The notes under the pieces are model-generated. The model saw only the letters and a list, made by a program, of their open reading frames with translations, was not told where the DNA came from and did no database searches. From the IMG/VR virus record IMGVR_UViG_3300042897_000994, positions 1-64,000 of that record: a DNA stretch of 64,000 nt. One strand, given 5' to 3'. Both the position numbers and the translations under genes were made by a program. The stretch is from a virus. The number at the start of each line of letters is the position of its first letter. Within the stretch, counting starts at the first letter, position 1. Below, one piece after another: positions 35,669 through 43,326 of the stretch.

Positions 35669-37051
35669 ATGGCTTTCGATTTATCAAAATATGTTCAACT
35701 GTATGATGGAGTACTTTTAGAGTACATCTACACGAATCATTCGTCTCCAGAGACTTTTAACACTCTGGATCTACCTATTGAGTTGATGCGGGATAGTTAT
35801 ACGGGTGGTACATATCTTTTTAATCCTCCTGCATATCAAAGTCAAACTGGAAATGTAAGAGGAAATAGCTCTGCTGCAATCAATTCAACAAAAACAAGAT
35901 TTGCTTCTCTTATTACAAACCGAAGCATATCATACAACGATGTTGATTCAAATTTAACACCAAGCGCTAATCTTCTTCAAACTTTTTCTCCTAATATTGA
36001 TGTTGAATATGACACAATTAGACTTCATTTCGCATCAGGCTTAGATTTTAGAGGATTTGATGGTTTTGTTATAGCTCTTACAGTACAGAGAAGAGATGGC
36101 TTGGATTTAAACTTAGCTAATATTAATTTTCTAAAAAGCGATACTGCTACATTCAATCCTAATCCCTTTTTGTTAGGTGAGAGAGTATATGCATCTTACT
36201 TAGAGTTTAAAATTCCTTCAGCTTATTATATGCTGGAGAATTTTTATTCAAATCCAAGCAGTACAAACACTCTAGGGTATAAATTTACAGAAGCGAAGGG
36301 GTTTATAAAGACTACTACCATTGATGCAACAATTAATGGAATTTCTTCAACATACACCAAAGACGGATTTCCGGCATATGAAACTCAAGTTCTTAGTAGA
36401 AGCACAATTTCTACTACTGATGAATTTAATTTATTAGCTGCAACTATCGAAGAATCAACTCTGGGTGATTTTTTCGAAATGTACGGAGAGTACAACGGAG
36501 TTATTTATGAAGATTTTATGGCAAGCCTAAACTCTCAACCTAATTCTAGCTGGATAGTATTTCATAGTGTAGTTACTCAAGAACAGATAGGTACTTCTTT
36601 TGTAGAAACTGCAGAACAGACTTTTACTCAATTAGATAATTTTGATGTTCCTATCAGATTTAGACCTATCATATTGAACTCTGCTGTTGCTGTATCTTTT
36701 GCTCTTGATTATACGATGAGGATTTATAATAGAGCGAATGGAACTCAAATTATTAGAAAATCGAGAATAATTTCTACAGATGTCGGAACTTATGGAAGAA
36801 GACTTAGAAGAATTAATCTGGGTACAGTTCCTACGGTGGTAAAAGTTTATAATGAACTGCCTAGAGATAATGGAGAAAATATCATCATAAATGATGTAAT
36901 AAATGTACAGAGAAGTATCACACAGGGTACAAGTCCAGTTGCAAATACACCTGTTCAAACTCAAATAGTTCCAGTAACAGTATTTAGAGATAAAGGAGCA
37001 GTTACTGCTAAAATATCTCCAGTTAAAGTAGAAGTTCGTAATGGCAATTGA
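35669..37051 (+). CDS. Tail structural protein, 460 aa
   Basis: The protein is beta-rich with no recognised motif. Its C-terminal 60 residues (about 400-460) are Thr/Val/Pro-rich and probably extended. The end overlaps the next start by 11 nt. Its neighbours are fibre proteins upstream and two paralogous coiled-coil proteins downstream, so it probably belongs to the same peripheral tail structure. Confidence 0.55.
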   Translation: MAFDLSKYVQLYDGVLLEYIYTNHSSPETFNTLDLPIELMRDSYTGGTYLFNPPAYQSQTGNVRGNSSAAINSTKTRFASLITNRSISYNDVDSNLTPSANLLQTFSPNIDVEYDTIRLHFASGLDFRGFDGFVIALTVQRRDGLDLNLANINFLKSDTATFNPNPFLLGERVYASYLEFKIPSAYYMLENFYSNPSSTNTLGYKFTEAKGFIKTTTIDATINGISSTYTKDGFPAYETQVLSRSTISTTDEFNLLAATIEESTLGDFFEMYGEYNGVIYEDFMASLNSQPNSSWIVFHSVVTQEQIGTSFVETAEQTFTQLDNFDVPIRFRPIILNSAVAVSFALDYTMRIYNRANGTQIIRKSRIISTDVGTYGRRLRRINLGTVPTVVKVYNELPRDNGENIIINDVINVQRSITQGTSPVANTPVQTQIVPVTVFRDKGAVTAKISPVKVEVRNGN

Positions 37052-38243
37052 TACTAACATACCGCAAATTAAAACTCCGATTAATTACATTTACACCGCA
37101 AGAAATCTTGCGATAAATGATATTTCTTATTCGGATGGTGATGGAACTCTAACAGTACCTCGGTTTGACAGTTATGTTATGTTTGATTTCGATCAAACTG
37201 ATTTAAATGGTCAAAAATTTGAAGTTGATTTTTCAGGAATGGGGGATGCTTATCTCTGCTTTGTCGATAATAATATCGAAGTAAAGATAAAAAATCTGAA
37301 TAATATTGAGAATATCAATAAGGGATTAGGTCAAGTAGTTTTTAAAATATCGTCTGATGATTCGAGAAAAATATATGGAATGCAGACTAGATATTTCTTT
37401 GTTACTACGAAGATCACTCAATTAAATTCAGTTACTGAAGAAACTGTAGTATATTCAGGCATCTGGCAAAAATCAGGTGAAGGAGAAAGAATTACATTCG
37501 AAAATCTAATAGCTACAAAAAATGCAGAATATAATAACTTGAATGAGACTTATAAATCTGCATATGAATCTTCTGAAAAACAACAGAACATATTAAACAA
37601 TTCTGCTTCGATTCTAGAAGAAGAAAAGAATAAAACTAAGATTTTAACTGATTCAATCGCGAGAGTTCAAGGGGAAATTGAAAAATCTCGCAAAATTGTA
37701 GTAACTACTGGATCAACTACAGGTTCAAATACAGGAACTCCGGGGGGAACTCCAGATCCTAATGCAGTAACTGCTACTGTACAAGGAGTTACTAACGATG
37801 AAGAAAAAGTAGTAGTAATTGATCACACTTTTTTTGGTGACAATGGAACTACATCTAGAAAGCTTGCAAAGCTTAAATTTACGTCGAGTATGAATACTTT
37901 GTTTGCTTTAATCGATAATAGTATTTTAATTCCGAAACCAAGTTTAGATACGAGTATTAAAATTACATCTAGCCAGTATAACAAATATCTTTCTACTTCA
38001 AAACAAACTTCAAAGCTAATGAAATATTATTCAGTAGAATTTACAGATTCAACTTTGAAAGTTACGATAATGAAGAAGTACAAAACTGATTTTCTTCACT
38101 TTGCGGGAATTGAATATCTGACTGCAAATATTGAAGATATTGGTGGCAGCAAGCAAATTAAATGTTCATTAAAAGAAGCATTGGATAATATAGATGAAAT
38201 TCTAACAGATTCCGGTCAAGGTAAGATAAAAATTAACGTATGA
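37041..38243 (+). CDS. Coiled-coil tail protein with beta N-domain, 400 aa (paralogue of next gene)
   Basis: Residues ~1-150 form a beta domain with DAYLCFVDNNIEVKIKNLNN, then GQVVFKISSDDSRKI and YSGIWQKSGE. A coiled coil lies at ~165-215, then a Thr/Gly/Pro linker (STTGSNTGTPGGTPDPN) and a C-terminal alpha/beta domain. The N-domain lines up with that of the next protein (AYL-x-F-x-D, D-x-RKI, TR-Y, IY-x3-W), so the two are likely duplicates. Beta head plus coiled coil is the build of receptor-device baseplate proteins, but no named family is claimed. Confidence 0.55.
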   Translation: MAIDTNIPQIKTPINYIYTARNLAINDISYSDGDGTLTVPRFDSYVMFDFDQTDLNGQKFEVDFSGMGDAYLCFVDNNIEVKIKNLNNIENINKGLGQVVFKISSDDSRKIYGMQTRYFFVTTKITQLNSVTEETVVYSGIWQKSGEGERITFENLIATKNAEYNNLNETYKSAYESSEKQQNILNNSASILEEEKNKTKILTDSIARVQGEIEKSRKIVVTTGSTTGSNTGTPGGTPDPNAVTATVQGVTNDEEKVVVIDHTFFGDNGTTSRKLAKLKFTSSMNTLFALIDNSILIPKPSLDTSIKITSSQYNKYLSTSKQTSKLMKYYSVEFTDSTLKVTIMKKYKTDFLHFAGIEYLTANIEDIGGSKQIKCSLKEALDNIDEILTDSGQGKIKINV

Positions 38244-38839
38244 TTTTAGCTATTTCTCCATTTTCTAATTTCTTTACTTTCACTATACAGAAAAGTGACG
38301 GTGGGACTCTGTCTTCTATTAATCTAGAAAATATTAAGCAAGCTTATCTTGTTTTTGAAGATGGGCAAAATATAGTAAAGGTCGAGTCATTAATTTTGAA
38401 GAGTAGAGAAGGTTTAAACGAAGGAGTTGTAAGTTTTTTAATTGAACAGACAGATGCTCGTAGAATTAGAAAATTCAATACTAGAAATTACGTCTTAACG
38501 ATTTTAGAACAGAGAATAGATGGAGTATTAGATGAATCTCCCATCTATGAAAACTCTTGGATTCTTTATGAAAAGAAGGCAGAAAACTCATACATCGCTA
38601 AAAATATAAAACTCACTACTCAAATAAACGAATTAACGGTGAAGTTGAATGCCTTGAATACAAATATTGAACAGCTTAAGAATGAAAATTCCTCGATACA
38701 ATCAGAAACTCTGACTGTAAGAGAAAAAAATTCTGGGTTACAAGCTACTTTAAATCAGAGAGAATCTGAGCTAGCGAAACTCTTAGCTTCACCAAATAAT
38801 AAGGGAGCTAATGCTTCTACTAATGCATCAATAAATTAA
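38240..38839 (+). CDS. Short paralogue: beta N-domain plus coiled coil, 199 aa
   Basis: Residues ~1-115 align by eye with the N-domain of the gene before (QAYLVFEDGQNIVKVESLIL, EQTDARRIRKFNTRNYVLTI, IYENSWILYEK). Residues ~120-180 are a coiled coil (INELTVKLNALNTNIEQLKN). The C-terminus is an Asn/Ala/Ser tail. It lacks the C-terminal domain of its larger partner. It is coupled by an ATGA overlap. A mixed oligomer with the larger protein is possible. Confidence 0.55.
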   Translation: MILAISPFSNFFTFTIQKSDGGTLSSINLENIKQAYLVFEDGQNIVKVESLILKSREGLNEGVVSFLIEQTDARRIRKFNTRNYVLTILEQRIDGVLDESPIYENSWILYEKKAENSYIAKNIKLTTQINELTVKLNALNTNIEQLKNENSSIQSETLTVREKNSGLQATLNQRESELAKLLASPNNKGANASTNASIN

Positions 38840-38844
38840 TAGAA

Positions 38845-39399
38845 ATGATACAGTCAGCTAGAAGTAATCAGTTTAGATTTAATTTTCCAAGAACTTTTGT
38901 TCCGCGGGTTATAGTAGATAAATACAAACCATATTTGCAAAGAATCCCGGGAAATATTGTCTATGAGCCGATCGATTTTATTAATTATTCAATACAGAGT
39001 CTAAGCTTTGTAGGATCTTCCTATGATTCAGTAGAACAAATTGATAATCCGGGAGTTAAAAGACAGTACAGAGGTAGTTTACCTACTGCTGAACTATACG
39101 GAAAAGAAATAACAGTGACATTTCAGTTGTTTGATGGTTTTTTTAATTACTGGATGATGACAGATATCTTTACTTATTACTATAATTTAGGTGGTCAGAC
39201 TCCTTATACACCAGAAGGAACTAGAGTACAATTTTTAGACTCCGAAGGAAATATTATGGTTACTGCAGGATTAGAAAGAGTTTTGTTTTCGAGCATTGCA
39301 GACTTGGAGCTGAATTTTTCTTCTAACACTGCAGAGTTTGTAACATTTGATTGCACATTCATCTATAATAAGCTAGACATTAAGCTTGAACTTCAGTAA
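38845..39399 (+). CDS. Putative tail-tube-like protein, 184 aa
   Basis: The size suits a gp19/gp54-type tube domain (T4 gp19: 163 aa). The pattern is beta-rich and lacks cysteine clusters: RSNQFRFNFPRTF at the start, SIQSLSFVGSSYD, KEITVTFQLFDGFFNYWMMT, and a closing strand FVTFDCTFIYNKLDIKLEL. The assignment is based on size, beta pattern and position at the end of the structural block, not on a diagnostic motif. Confidence 0.4.
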   Translation: MIQSARSNQFRFNFPRTFVPRVIVDKYKPYLQRIPGNIVYEPIDFINYSIQSLSFVGSSYDSVEQIDNPGVKRQYRGSLPTAELYGKEITVTFQLFDGFFNYWMMTDIFTYYYNLGGQTPYTPEGTRVQFLDSEGNIMVTAGLERVLFSSIADLELNFSSNTAEFVTFDCTFIYNKLDIKLELQ

Positions 39400-39408
39400 T
39401 ATATAAAA
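39400..39408 (+). promoter_or_regulatory. Late-promoter-like element
   Basis: Core TATATAAAA with 14 nt before the ATG at 39423. The surrounding 16 nt AATATATAAAACAAAT (39398-39413) recur exactly at 47375-47390. Confidence 0.55.
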
Positions 39409-39422
39409 CAAATCAATCTCTT

Positions 39423-39779
39423 ATGAGAACATTTAGCGAATACATCAACGAATCTAACGAAAAAGAATTTAAACTTTTCGAATCTTCGATACATGAAGAA
39501 CTTACTCCTGAACAAGAAGCAAAGATTAACGAAGCTCTTGAGAAATTTATGGAGAAATATGAAGAAGGATATACTTTAGAAGAGCTTTCAGAAGAAATGA
39601 CTAACGAAGGAATCATCGGTTCTATTCTCGGTGGTTTAACTGGATTTGCTCTAGGTAGCACGGTTGGAAAAATGATAGCTAAAATTTTAGGAGTTGAAAA
39701 AGGTATTTTTTACGACATGTTAACCAGTAGACTTGTAGGAGCAGCTCTTGGAGCTTCTTTGGGCAAGCGAATTATATGA
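39423..39779 (+). CDS. Putative internal head protein with capsid-targeting N-terminus and Gly-rich hydrophobic segment, 118 aa
   Basis: The N-terminus MRTFSEYINE-S is close to the 10-residue capsid-targeting sequence of T4 internal proteins (MKTYQEFIAE). It ends in I-N-E before Ser, matching the T4 prohead protease consensus; a second I-N-E|A lies near residues 36-38. The middle is acidic. Residues ~65-90 (IIGSILGGLTGFALGSTVGK) form a glycine-zipper hydrophobic segment that could insert in a membrane, and a second such segment ends the protein. It follows a late-promoter motif and overlaps the next gene by 4 nt. A packaged membrane-active protein is my inference; a holin is the main alternative. 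Confidence 0.6.
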   Translation: MRTFSEYINESNEKEFKLFESSIHEELTPEQEAKINEALEKFMEKYEEGYTLEELSEEMTNEGIIGSILGGLTGFALGSTVGKMIAKILGVEKGIFYDMLTSRLVGAALGASLGKRII

Positions 39780-40399
39780 GATACGTAGGTATAGATTTTT
39801 CAATTAATAGTCCAGCAATCTGCATTTTAGAAAAAGATGCATATCACTTTGTAGGATTTTACAACGAAGAGGGAAAAAAGTTCGAAAAGAAAGACCCCTC
39901 TGATTATTCATATCACAGAAAGCTTCTTTCTCTCAAAGATGTAGATATCATACATTTCAGCAGAAGAAAAAAGAATGAAAATTATTCTGTCGATCAAAGA
40001 CAAAAAATCGAAGACAGTCACACTTTAGGGAAGCTAATAGCTGAGAATATTGGTTCCGAAAAAAATAAAGTAGGAATCGAAGGTTATAGCTATGGTTCGA
40101 AGGGAAATAGTTTTATAGATCTTATCTCTTTCAATTCTGTAATGAGACATGTATTGTACACGGATACGGATTCAGAGATTTTTGTTAGAACACCTAGTCA
40201 AGTTAAAGGATTAGCTGGAAAAGGAAATGCAAATAAGTCAATGATGTACGAATACTTTTGTCAGAATACAACGAAGGATCCGAATCTAGAAAAGTCTTCT
40301 TTTTGGAAATGGTGTATTGAACAGAAGTTCGTCGGAGAGATTCCGAAACCTATAGATGATCTGATAGACTCTTATTTTATCTCTAGATCTGTTCAGTAG
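39776..40399 (+). CDS. RuvC-like Holliday junction resolvase
   Basis: The protein has 207 residues with an RNase H-like fold pattern: VGIDFSINSPAI (Asp7), VGIEGYSYG (Glu102) and KPIDDLIDSYFIS (Asp194, Asp195, Asp198). This gives the D-E-D-D acidic set of RuvC/poxvirus-type resolvases. It should cut branched DNA before packaging, the job done in T4 by endonuclease VII (gp49), an unrelated enzyme. The position just before gp32 agrees with recombination work. Confidence 0.75.
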   Translation: MRYVGIDFSINSPAICILEKDAYHFVGFYNEEGKKFEKKDPSDYSYHRKLLSLKDVDIIHFSRRKKNENYSVDQRQKIEDSHTLGKLIAENIGSEKNKVGIEGYSYGSKGNSFIDLISFNSVMRHVLYTDTDSEIFVRTPSQVKGLAGKGNANKSMMYEYFCQNTTKDPNLEKSSFWKWCIEQKFVGEIPKPIDDLIDSYFISRSVQ

Positions 40400-40413
40400 A
40401 GCTCTGTAGCTCT
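40398..40413 (+). terminator. Small perfect hairpin at the resolvase stop codon
   Basis: AGAGCT-CTGT-AGCTCT, 6 bp stem with 4 nt loop, overlapping the TAG stop. No T-tract follows directly, so it may be a weak terminator or an mRNA 3' end stabiliser. Confidence 0.35.
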
Positions 40414-40670
40414 TAGAGTCTTTCCTTCCCAAAACTTCAGATAAATTTTATAGTATGCGATCTGAGAAAGTTTACTGATCTCGTAAAAAAAATTTATTCC
40501 CAGAAAAAATAAACTTTTCATCGTTTCCGGATATATATTATGTAAGGTTTTTTTAAGGGCAACTTTTATTTTTTATGGCAATTCGCGGCAAGTCTAAAAT
40601 TTTTTAGGAGCTTTTTTAAACTTCTTACGGCAAATCTTTATTAATTAAACAACAAAAAAGGCAAATTAAA
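40414..40670 (+). promoter_or_regulatory. Long untranslated leader of the gp32-like gene with six GGCAA copies
   Basis: No gene is seen in this 257 nt gap. GGCAA occurs at 40558, 40577, 40587, 40629 and 40660, and again over the start codon region at 40673. The last 30 nt before the ATG (AATTAAACAACAAAAAAGGC and so on) are A-rich and unstructured. T4 gp32 represses its own mRNA by binding an unstructured leader next to a pseudoknot, so a similar operator is plausible here. ATATATATTATG at 40530-40542 may hold a promoter. All of this is inference from composition. Confidence 0.35.
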
Positions 40671-41591
40671 ATGGCAAATGAATTCGACATTTTCAATCTA
40701 GGGGTCAATGACATTGACACCTACACAAGAGAAGCTTCCGGCGGAAGTGATCTCTTCAAACCCACAGCAGATCAAGGTAAAGACGGAGTCTACAAAGCAT
40801 TAGTTAGATTCGTACCTAATCCAAAGAATCCCCAAAAATCAATTATTAGAAAATTTGTTTATTGGCTGGAAGATGGTGCAGGTAACGGAGGTTACTATGA
40901 TTCACCTTCTACAGTAGGAGAAAAATGTCCTGTACAGGATCTTTTCTTTAAACTGAGAAATTCTGAATCGGCAGTAGACAAAAAGATGTCTGAAAAACTG
41001 AAAAGAAGAGAAATTTTCTATTCTTTAATTCAGATTATCAAAGACTCAAACAGTCCTGATCAAGAGGGTTCTATTAAAATTTTCAAGTACGGTTACAAAA
41101 TTAAAGAAAAAATTGATGCCGAGTTGAATCCAGAGTTTGATGAACCTACACAGGTTTTTGATTTATTCGAAGGTAAAAACTTTGAAATGATCATCACCAA
41201 ACAAGCTGGTTACAACAACTACGACTCATCAAAATTTCAAGGAAAAAGAACTCCAATTTTGGTAAACGGAAAAGCAGTTGAAAAAGATGCAGAAGGTAGA
41301 AAGCAAATTTTAGAATATCTAAATTCTTCTCCTTCTCTAGATTCTTTTGACTACAAACCTTGGGATGATGCAACTCGATCTAAAATTGAAGATATTTTGA
41401 ATCAATATAGATCTCCAGGTTCAGCAATATCCACGGTCTCTTCCAAGAAGAGCCAAACTTCTGAATCCGCATCATTTGATAGTTTTGGTTTTGATGAACC
41501 TAAAGCTTCGGCACCTGCAACTTCAACTTCATCGGCATCTGAAGAAGATTCGGATGATCTAGATGAATTCTTGAAGGGTCTTGACATCTAA
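40671..41591 (+). CDS. 32: Single-stranded DNA-binding protein, gp32-like
   Basis: The protein has 306 residues (T4 gp32: 301). The core keeps gp32 features: YKALVRFVPNPKNPQKSIIR, a YYDSP segment, GKNFEMIITKQAGYNNYDSS. The C-terminal tail is flexible, Ser-rich and then acidic, ending EEDSDDLDEFLKGLDI, the tail that recruits partner proteins in T4. The T4 zinc-binding Cys/His set appears lost: only one Cys (EKCPV) remains in the region. It coats single strands in replication and recombination. The primase gene follows 2 nt later, then UvsY and UvsW. Confidence 0.9.
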   Translation: MANEFDIFNLGVNDIDTYTREASGGSDLFKPTADQGKDGVYKALVRFVPNPKNPQKSIIRKFVYWLEDGAGNGGYYDSPSTVGEKCPVQDLFFKLRNSESAVDKKMSEKLKRREIFYSLIQIIKDSNSPDQEGSIKIFKYGYKIKEKIDAELNPEFDEPTQVFDLFEGKNFEMIITKQAGYNNYDSSKFQGKRTPILVNGKAVEKDAEGRKQILEYLNSSPSLDSFDYKPWDDATRSKIEDILNQYRSPGSAISTVSSKKSQTSESASFDSFGFDEPKASAPATSTSSASEEDSDDLDEFLKGLDI

Positions 41592-41593
41592 AA

Positions 41594-42667
41594 ATGCCAA
41601 CAAAATTGTCTACAGACAAAATAAGTCGGGAAGAGATAACTCTGAAGATTGAGCAGGTCTTAGACAGATGTCACGGCAATTTAGAAAAAAGAAGAGCAAG
41701 AGAATCTCACAGCAGGCTTAATTTTGCTTGTCCATATTGCGGAGATTCTTCTTCAGACATGAGAAAGAAGAGGGGCAACCTATACTGGGAGTCCCTCTCT
41801 TTCCATTGTTTTAATTGTAATAAACATCGAGATCTAGATGCATTTTTACGTGATTTTGATAATGGCTTCGAAGGAGAAAAAAGGCTAAGCTTAGTAAATT
41901 TCTTGAGAGAAAGAGCTACTTACAACATACCTAAAACTCTAGACTTTTATCTTTTTCAGAAAATAGAAGAGCTCGCAATTACCAAAGCAGAATTATTTTC
42001 TGCTCTCAATGTTTATCCGATAAATTCAAATACAAAACGAGCATATCCATATCTACAAAGCAGACTGTTAACTCATCGCCTTGAAAATTTTGGATATGAT
42101 CCAAAGAGAAGAACTCTATATGTATTTAATTTTAATTCTGATAAAACTAAGATCATAGGTTATCAGACTCGTTATTTAGAAGATTCTGCTTCCAAATATT
42201 TGAGTTATAATCTTTTTAGAATGAGAGAAAAATTGAATCAACCTGAAGTAGAAATAAATGATACTGATAAAGATTCAATAAATAGAATATCAATGCTGTT
42301 TGGTATTCTGCAAATAGATCTTTCTCGAATCTTCACCATCTTCGAAGGCCCCATAGATGCAATGTTTATGAAAAATTCTTTGGCTTTAACTGGAGTAAGC
42401 AAAAGCACATTTAACTTTGATGAACTTGATTCTGTAAGGTACATGTTAGATAATGATTATGAAGGAAAGAGAAAAATGGTTGAAAAACTAAAACTTGGAA
42501 AAAAGGTTTTTATGTGGAGAAAGTTTATTGAAGAAAATAGACTCTCTAGACATAAAATTAAGGACTTAAACGATTTAGTTAAAGTTGCATATAAAGAAAA
42601 AAGAGATGTTTTGAGAGAAATCAATCTTTATTTTACAGATAACTCAAAAGATCTAATATATGTATGA
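41594..42667 (+). CDS. 61: DNA primase, gp61-like
   Basis: The protein has 357 residues (T4 gp61: 342). A zinc ribbon is formed by Cys46/Cys49 (CPYCGD) and Cys72/Cys75 (CFNC). A TOPRIM core follows with FEGPIDAMF (Glu251) and the D-x-D pair in LDNDYEGK (Asp286, Asp288). It makes RNA primers for the lagging strand in partnership with the gp41 helicase encoded at 58.9 kb. Here it sits apart from the helicase, next to gp32. The next small gene overlaps its end by 8 nt. Confidence 0.88.
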   Translation: MPTKLSTDKISREEITLKIEQVLDRCHGNLEKRRARESHSRLNFACPYCGDSSSDMRKKRGNLYWESLSFHCFNCNKHRDLDAFLRDFDNGFEGEKRLSLVNFLRERATYNIPKTLDFYLFQKIEELAITKAELFSALNVYPINSNTKRAYPYLQSRLLTHRLENFGYDPKRRTLYVFNFNSDKTKIIGYQTRYLEDSASKYLSYNLFRMREKLNQPEVEINDTDKDSINRISMLFGILQIDLSRIFTIFEGPIDAMFMKNSLALTGVSKSTFNFDELDSVRYMLDNDYEGKRKMVEKLKLGKKVFMWRKFIEENRLSRHKIKDLNDLVKVAYKEKRDVLREINLYFTDNSKDLIYV

Positions 42668-42872
42668 CAAGGTAATGGAAGATCTCGATAAATTTTTCGA
42701 TGAAAAAAATAATAGAGATAAAAAATTGAAATTTTTTGTTGAAATCGAGACTTCTGATGTTAATATAGAAGAACACCCCTTTATCTTTCCAGAACCAATC
42801 CAAAAGAAAAAAACTATAGTCAGGGTTGCGACTAAAAGAAAGGGTAAAGATAGCAAAGATAATCTATTCTAA
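42660..42872 (+). CDS. Small charged protein, 70 aa
   Basis: The protein is not recognised. It has a helical acidic/basic N-terminus (MEDLDKFFDEKNNRDKKLKF) and a basic C-terminus (KKKTIVRVATKRKGKDSKDN). It overlaps the primase by 8 nt and its last base is the first base of the next start codon. It may be an accessory of the recombination mediator next door. Confidence 0.6.
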   Translation: MYDKVMEDLDKFFDEKNNRDKKLKFFVEIETSDVNIEEHPFIFPEPIQKKKTIVRVATKRKGKDSKDNLF

Positions 42873-43312
42873 TGAATCGTGAAGAACTAGAAGCAAAAAC
42901 TCTTGAATTAGAAGAAACTCTAATCCGCGACAGAGATAAATGGAGCAATAAGATTAGAGAACTTATTGCTATGATGAAGAATGTAAATGACATTCCAGAA
43001 GCACAAGTATATATGCTTTCTTATCGTCAAATGCTACTTGATTCTATTTCTTCTTTTCAAACAAGCTTATACAAAAAGAATGTTAGCTTTGATACTTACT
43101 ATAAAAAGAAATTTAGAGAATACACTCTAGATTACGACATAAAATTGAACGGAGGTGAAAAGGAAAAGATGATTAGAGCCGATTTAACCCTCGTTCAAAG
43201 ACAAATACATCTTCTGGAATCTCATATTGATTATTACAGGGAGTGCATCAGAACTCTAGATAATATGGGGTTTGCTATTAGAAATAGAATAAGAGTTGCA
43301 GAAGAGTTTTAA
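42872..43312 (+). CDS. uvsY: UvsY-like recombination mediator
   Basis: The protein has 146 residues (T4 UvsY: 137). It is helical, with a KWSNKIRELIAMMKN segment and a C-terminal signature LDNMGFAIRNRIRVAEEF. This lines up with the T4 end (GFAIKHIQDMRAFE). UvsY loads the UvsX recombinase on gp32-coated DNA. It lies directly before uvsW, as these genes are close neighbours in T4, and close to gp32. The assignment rests on the C-terminal match, length and synteny. Confidence 0.75.
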   Translation: MNREELEAKTLELEETLIRDRDKWSNKIRELIAMMKNVNDIPEAQVYMLSYRQMLLDSISSFQTSLYKKNVSFDTYYKKKFREYTLDYDIKLNGGEKEKMIRADLTLVQRQIHLLESHIDYYRECIRTLDNMGFAIRNRIRVAEEF

Positions 43313-43326
43313 AAAAATAAAGAAAA

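Noticed and set aside
36632-37060. 142-codon minus-strand frame
   Set aside because: It lies opposite a good plus-strand gene, with Ile/Ser/Tyr-rich composition typical of antisense to AT-rich coding DNA.
40414-40670. tRNA or small RNA gene in the gap before gp32
   Set aside because: No cloverleaf, conserved T-arm or strong fold was found by reading; the stretch is AT-rich and looks like a leader.
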